Shown piece by piece: positions 5,548 through 6,568 of a stretch of DNA of 6,568 bases. Position 1 is the stretch's first letter; each line of letters starts with the position of its first letter. Under the pieces are notes generated by a model. That model ran no database searches. It saw only the letters and a program-made list of their open reading frames with translations, and had not been told where the DNA came from. The position numbers and the translations under genes were made by a program. Source of the DNA: Deltaproteobacteria bacterium (lineage in GTDB: Bacteria; Desulfobacterota; DSM-4660; Desulfatiglandales; HGW-15); contig CP070840.1 of assembly GCA_020342025.1 (NCBI GenBank), positions 2,014,342-2,020,909 of the forward strand, written 5' to 3'.

Positions 5548-5568
5548 TTATCAGGCATCAGGCAATGG
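5548..5568 (+). repeat. Short patch of the same 7-bp repeat family overlapping the acyltransferase stop
   Basis: TTATCAG, GCATCAG and the decayed GCAATGG are three consecutive heptamers; the first two fit the GNATCNG pattern of the 1784-1860 array. The acyltransferase stop codon (5551-5553 on the minus strand) and its last codons (PLPDA) fall within the patch. With only two good units this may be chance, but the unit GCATCAG also occurs exactly in the larger array. Confidence 0.45.
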
Positions 5569-6393
5569 CCCAATCTCCGGCACGCCCTCCTCTTTAACCT
5601 TTCGCCACGGTCTCTCCGCGCCGAATTGCTCATCACACCATCGGGCACAATCGTTTAATCTCTCCTCGAGAATGCGACGGTATTTCTCCAAGGCCTCTCC
5701 CCTTGCGTCAGGCGGAATTCCAATGGCTTCACCGTAGAATACGGCGATCCGGGCAAAAGGTTTTGGAACCATATAGCGGTCCCAGGAATTAAACATCCAG
5801 CAGCGGTCAGCCCCCCAGGCCACGGGAATCAGGGGGACTTCCGCATTACGGGCAAGAAGTATGGAGCCCATCTTGGCTACGCGAGCGGGCCCCTGGGGTC
5901 CGTCTGCCAACATGCCCCCTATCTCCCCATTCTTCATACGCTGCACCAGTTCTTTAAAGGCCCCTAATCCCCCTCGGGTTGAAGAGCCTCGGACATTTTT
6001 ATAGCCAAGCCACCTCGCTGTTCGTGCGGCATATTCCCCATCCCGACTCCGGCTTATCATGATGGTCAGATGACGGGAACCGAAATAGTGGGAATGATAG
6101 GACATGCGTTGGTGCCAGGTGGCATAGAGGGCTTTTCCTCCGGACCGGGCAATGGTCTCATTATCCCTGTCAACGCCTTCCACCTTGACCACGCGGCATG
6201 TGATCATTAAAAGCTTAATCAAGAGGGCGGAGAGGGGCGGAATAATCCTCAAGAATATGGCGTCATACCAGCGGAACGGATTTCGTGTCTCAGATTCCAA
6301 ATACAGTACCCCCAAAGAGTCCCTTATGATAGACTCCCTCAGCACACATGACAAGGGGTACTCAAAAAAAAGCAGGGCCCTATGTGCCCGCAT
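5551..6393 (-). CDS. DUF374/LPLAT-superfamily lysophospholipid (or lipid A-type) acyltransferase
   Basis: Predicted membrane-associated acyltransferase of lipid or lipopolysaccharide assembly; the exact acceptor is unknown for most DUF374 proteins. Numbered from the ATG at 6393 (280 residues): hydrophobic helix about 46-66; TWHQRM at 92-97, with His94 as the likely catalytic histidine; ISRSRDGEYAARTARWLGY at 113-131, with Asp118; RGSSTRGG at 135-142; ADGPQGPARVAKMG at 163-176, the most typical DUF374 block; and VPLIPVAWG. The start is uncertain: the ATG has no ribosome binding site, and the first 40 or so residues look unlike the family. It also abuts the ribosome binding site of the divergent gene. 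TTG at 6315, with AAGGG five bases upstream, would give 254 residues; GTG 6345 and TTG 6300 are other options. The C-terminus runs into repeat-like sequence. Confidence 0.85.
   Translation of the reverse strand: MRAHRALLFFEYPLSCVLRESIIRDSLGVLYLESETRNPFRWYDAIFLRIIPPLSALLIKLLMITCRVVKVEGVDRDNETIARSGGKALYATWHQRMSYHSHYFGSRHLTIMISRSRDGEYAARTARWLGYKNVRGSSTRGGLGAFKELVQRMKNGEIGGMLADGPQGPARVAKMGSILLARNAEVPLIPVAWGADRCWMFNSWDRYMVPKPFARIAVFYGEAIGIPPDARGEALEKYRRILEERLNDCARWCDEQFGAERPWRKVKEEGVPEIGPLPDA
6305..6362. promoter_or_regulatory. Nested inverted repeats between or within the divergent gene starts
   Basis: AGTACCCC (6305-6312) and GGGGTACT (6355-6362) are a perfect 8-bp inverted repeat around 42 bp. 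Inside lies a second pair, GAGTC (6317-6321) and GACTC (6332-6336), around a TATGAT that resembles a -10 box. If the acyltransferase starts at TTG 6315 or 6300 rather than ATG 6393, much of this is the control region shared by two divergent genes. It may be an operator or an RNA fold; no -35 box is convincing. Confidence 0.3.
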
Positions 6394-6398
6394 GGAGG
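6394..6398 (+). promoter_or_regulatory. Ribosome binding site GGAGG for the AroE-like gene
   Basis: GGAGG sits seven bases before the ATG at 6406, an ideal position, and fixes that start. It directly abuts the outermost possible start codon of the divergent acyltransferase (6391-6393). Confidence 0.8.
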
Positions 6399-6405
6399 CG
6401 AACCA

Positions 6406-6568
6406 ATGGAAACAACCCTCAATAGCAAGTCCGGAGTGATCCCAACCGGAACCACCACCTTTTACACCATGATTGGAACACCCATCATCCAGGTAAAATC
6501 ACCTTTATTTTACAATCGCTATTTTGCTGAAAATGGAATTGACGCTGTAATGATTGCTATGGACGTGC
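6406..6568 (+). CDS. Shikimate/quinate dehydrogenase-like protein (AroE-like), 3' end missing
   Basis: Fifty-four N-terminal residues are visible, running off the right edge. After a 15-residue lead, GTTTFYTMIGTPIIQVKSPLF and 'NRYFAENGIDAVMIAMDV' match the substrate-binding N-terminal domain of shikimate dehydrogenases: strand, G-x-P-I loop, SP motif, helix, then the 'GIDAV' strand. In E. coli AroE the loop reads HSKSP, and the two serines hold shikimate. Here it is QVKSP (residues 29-33), so the first serine is Val30 and only Ser32 remains. That favours an AroE-like paralogue over the housekeeping enzyme, though the cofactor domain and catalytic Lys/Asp are outside the window. Start chosen from GGAGG at 6394-6398. 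The gene is divergent from the acyltransferase. Confidence 0.8.
   Translation, partial: METTLNSKSGVIPTGTTTFYTMIGTPIIQVKSPLFYNRYFAENGIDAVMIAMDV

Noticed and set aside
5485..5550. Possible bidirectional terminator between dctM and the convergent acyltransferase
   Set aside because: Only a weak AGGCA/TGCCT pairing (5519-5523 with 5540-5544) is present, with a long loop and no T-run on either strand.

Overview
The window looks like chromosomal DNA of a Gram-negative bacterium. An ExbB-ExbD-TonB module implies an outer membrane, and a TRAP transporter with a periplasmic binding protein fits that. Moderate GC, the DUF374-type acyltransferase and the style of the intergenic repeats suggest a Desulfobacterota (former Deltaproteobacteria) lineage. 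That placement is inference from general familiarity, not a database match.

Layout. (1) 1-1687, plus strand: the 3' part of exbB (cut by the window edge), exbD and tonB, tightly packed (ATGA overlap, then a 2-nt gap) as one energy-transduction operon. (2) 1688-2483: about 800 bp with no convincing gene. It holds two oppositely oriented blocks of 7-bp repeats (4 and 11 units) and a 149-bp imperfect palindrome carrying a GC-rich hairpin, followed by an AT-rich leader before the next operon. (3) 2484-5484, plus strand: a complete three-gene TRAP transporter: periplasmic solute-binding protein (DctP family), small membrane subunit (DctQ) and large membrane subunit (DctM). A strong terminator-like hairpin lies between the first two genes. 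(4) 5551-6393, minus strand: a DUF374/LPLAT-family acyltransferase, convergent with the TRAP operon. Its last codons run into a short patch of the same 7-bp repeat. (5) 6406-6568, plus strand: the N-terminal part of a shikimate-dehydrogenase-like (AroE-like) protein, cut by the right edge and divergent from the acyltransferase.

How the parts work together. ExbB/ExbD use proton motive force to energise TonB, which drives uptake through outer-membrane receptors not seen here. The TRAP system uses an ion gradient to import an organic acid, captured by its binding protein, across the inner membrane. No catabolic gene next to it names the substrate. The most unusual material is the intergenic heptad arrays, the foldable 149-bp element, and the variant ligand-contact motifs in the binding protein and the AroE-like protein. 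I found no clear sign of a wholly new multi-gene system.
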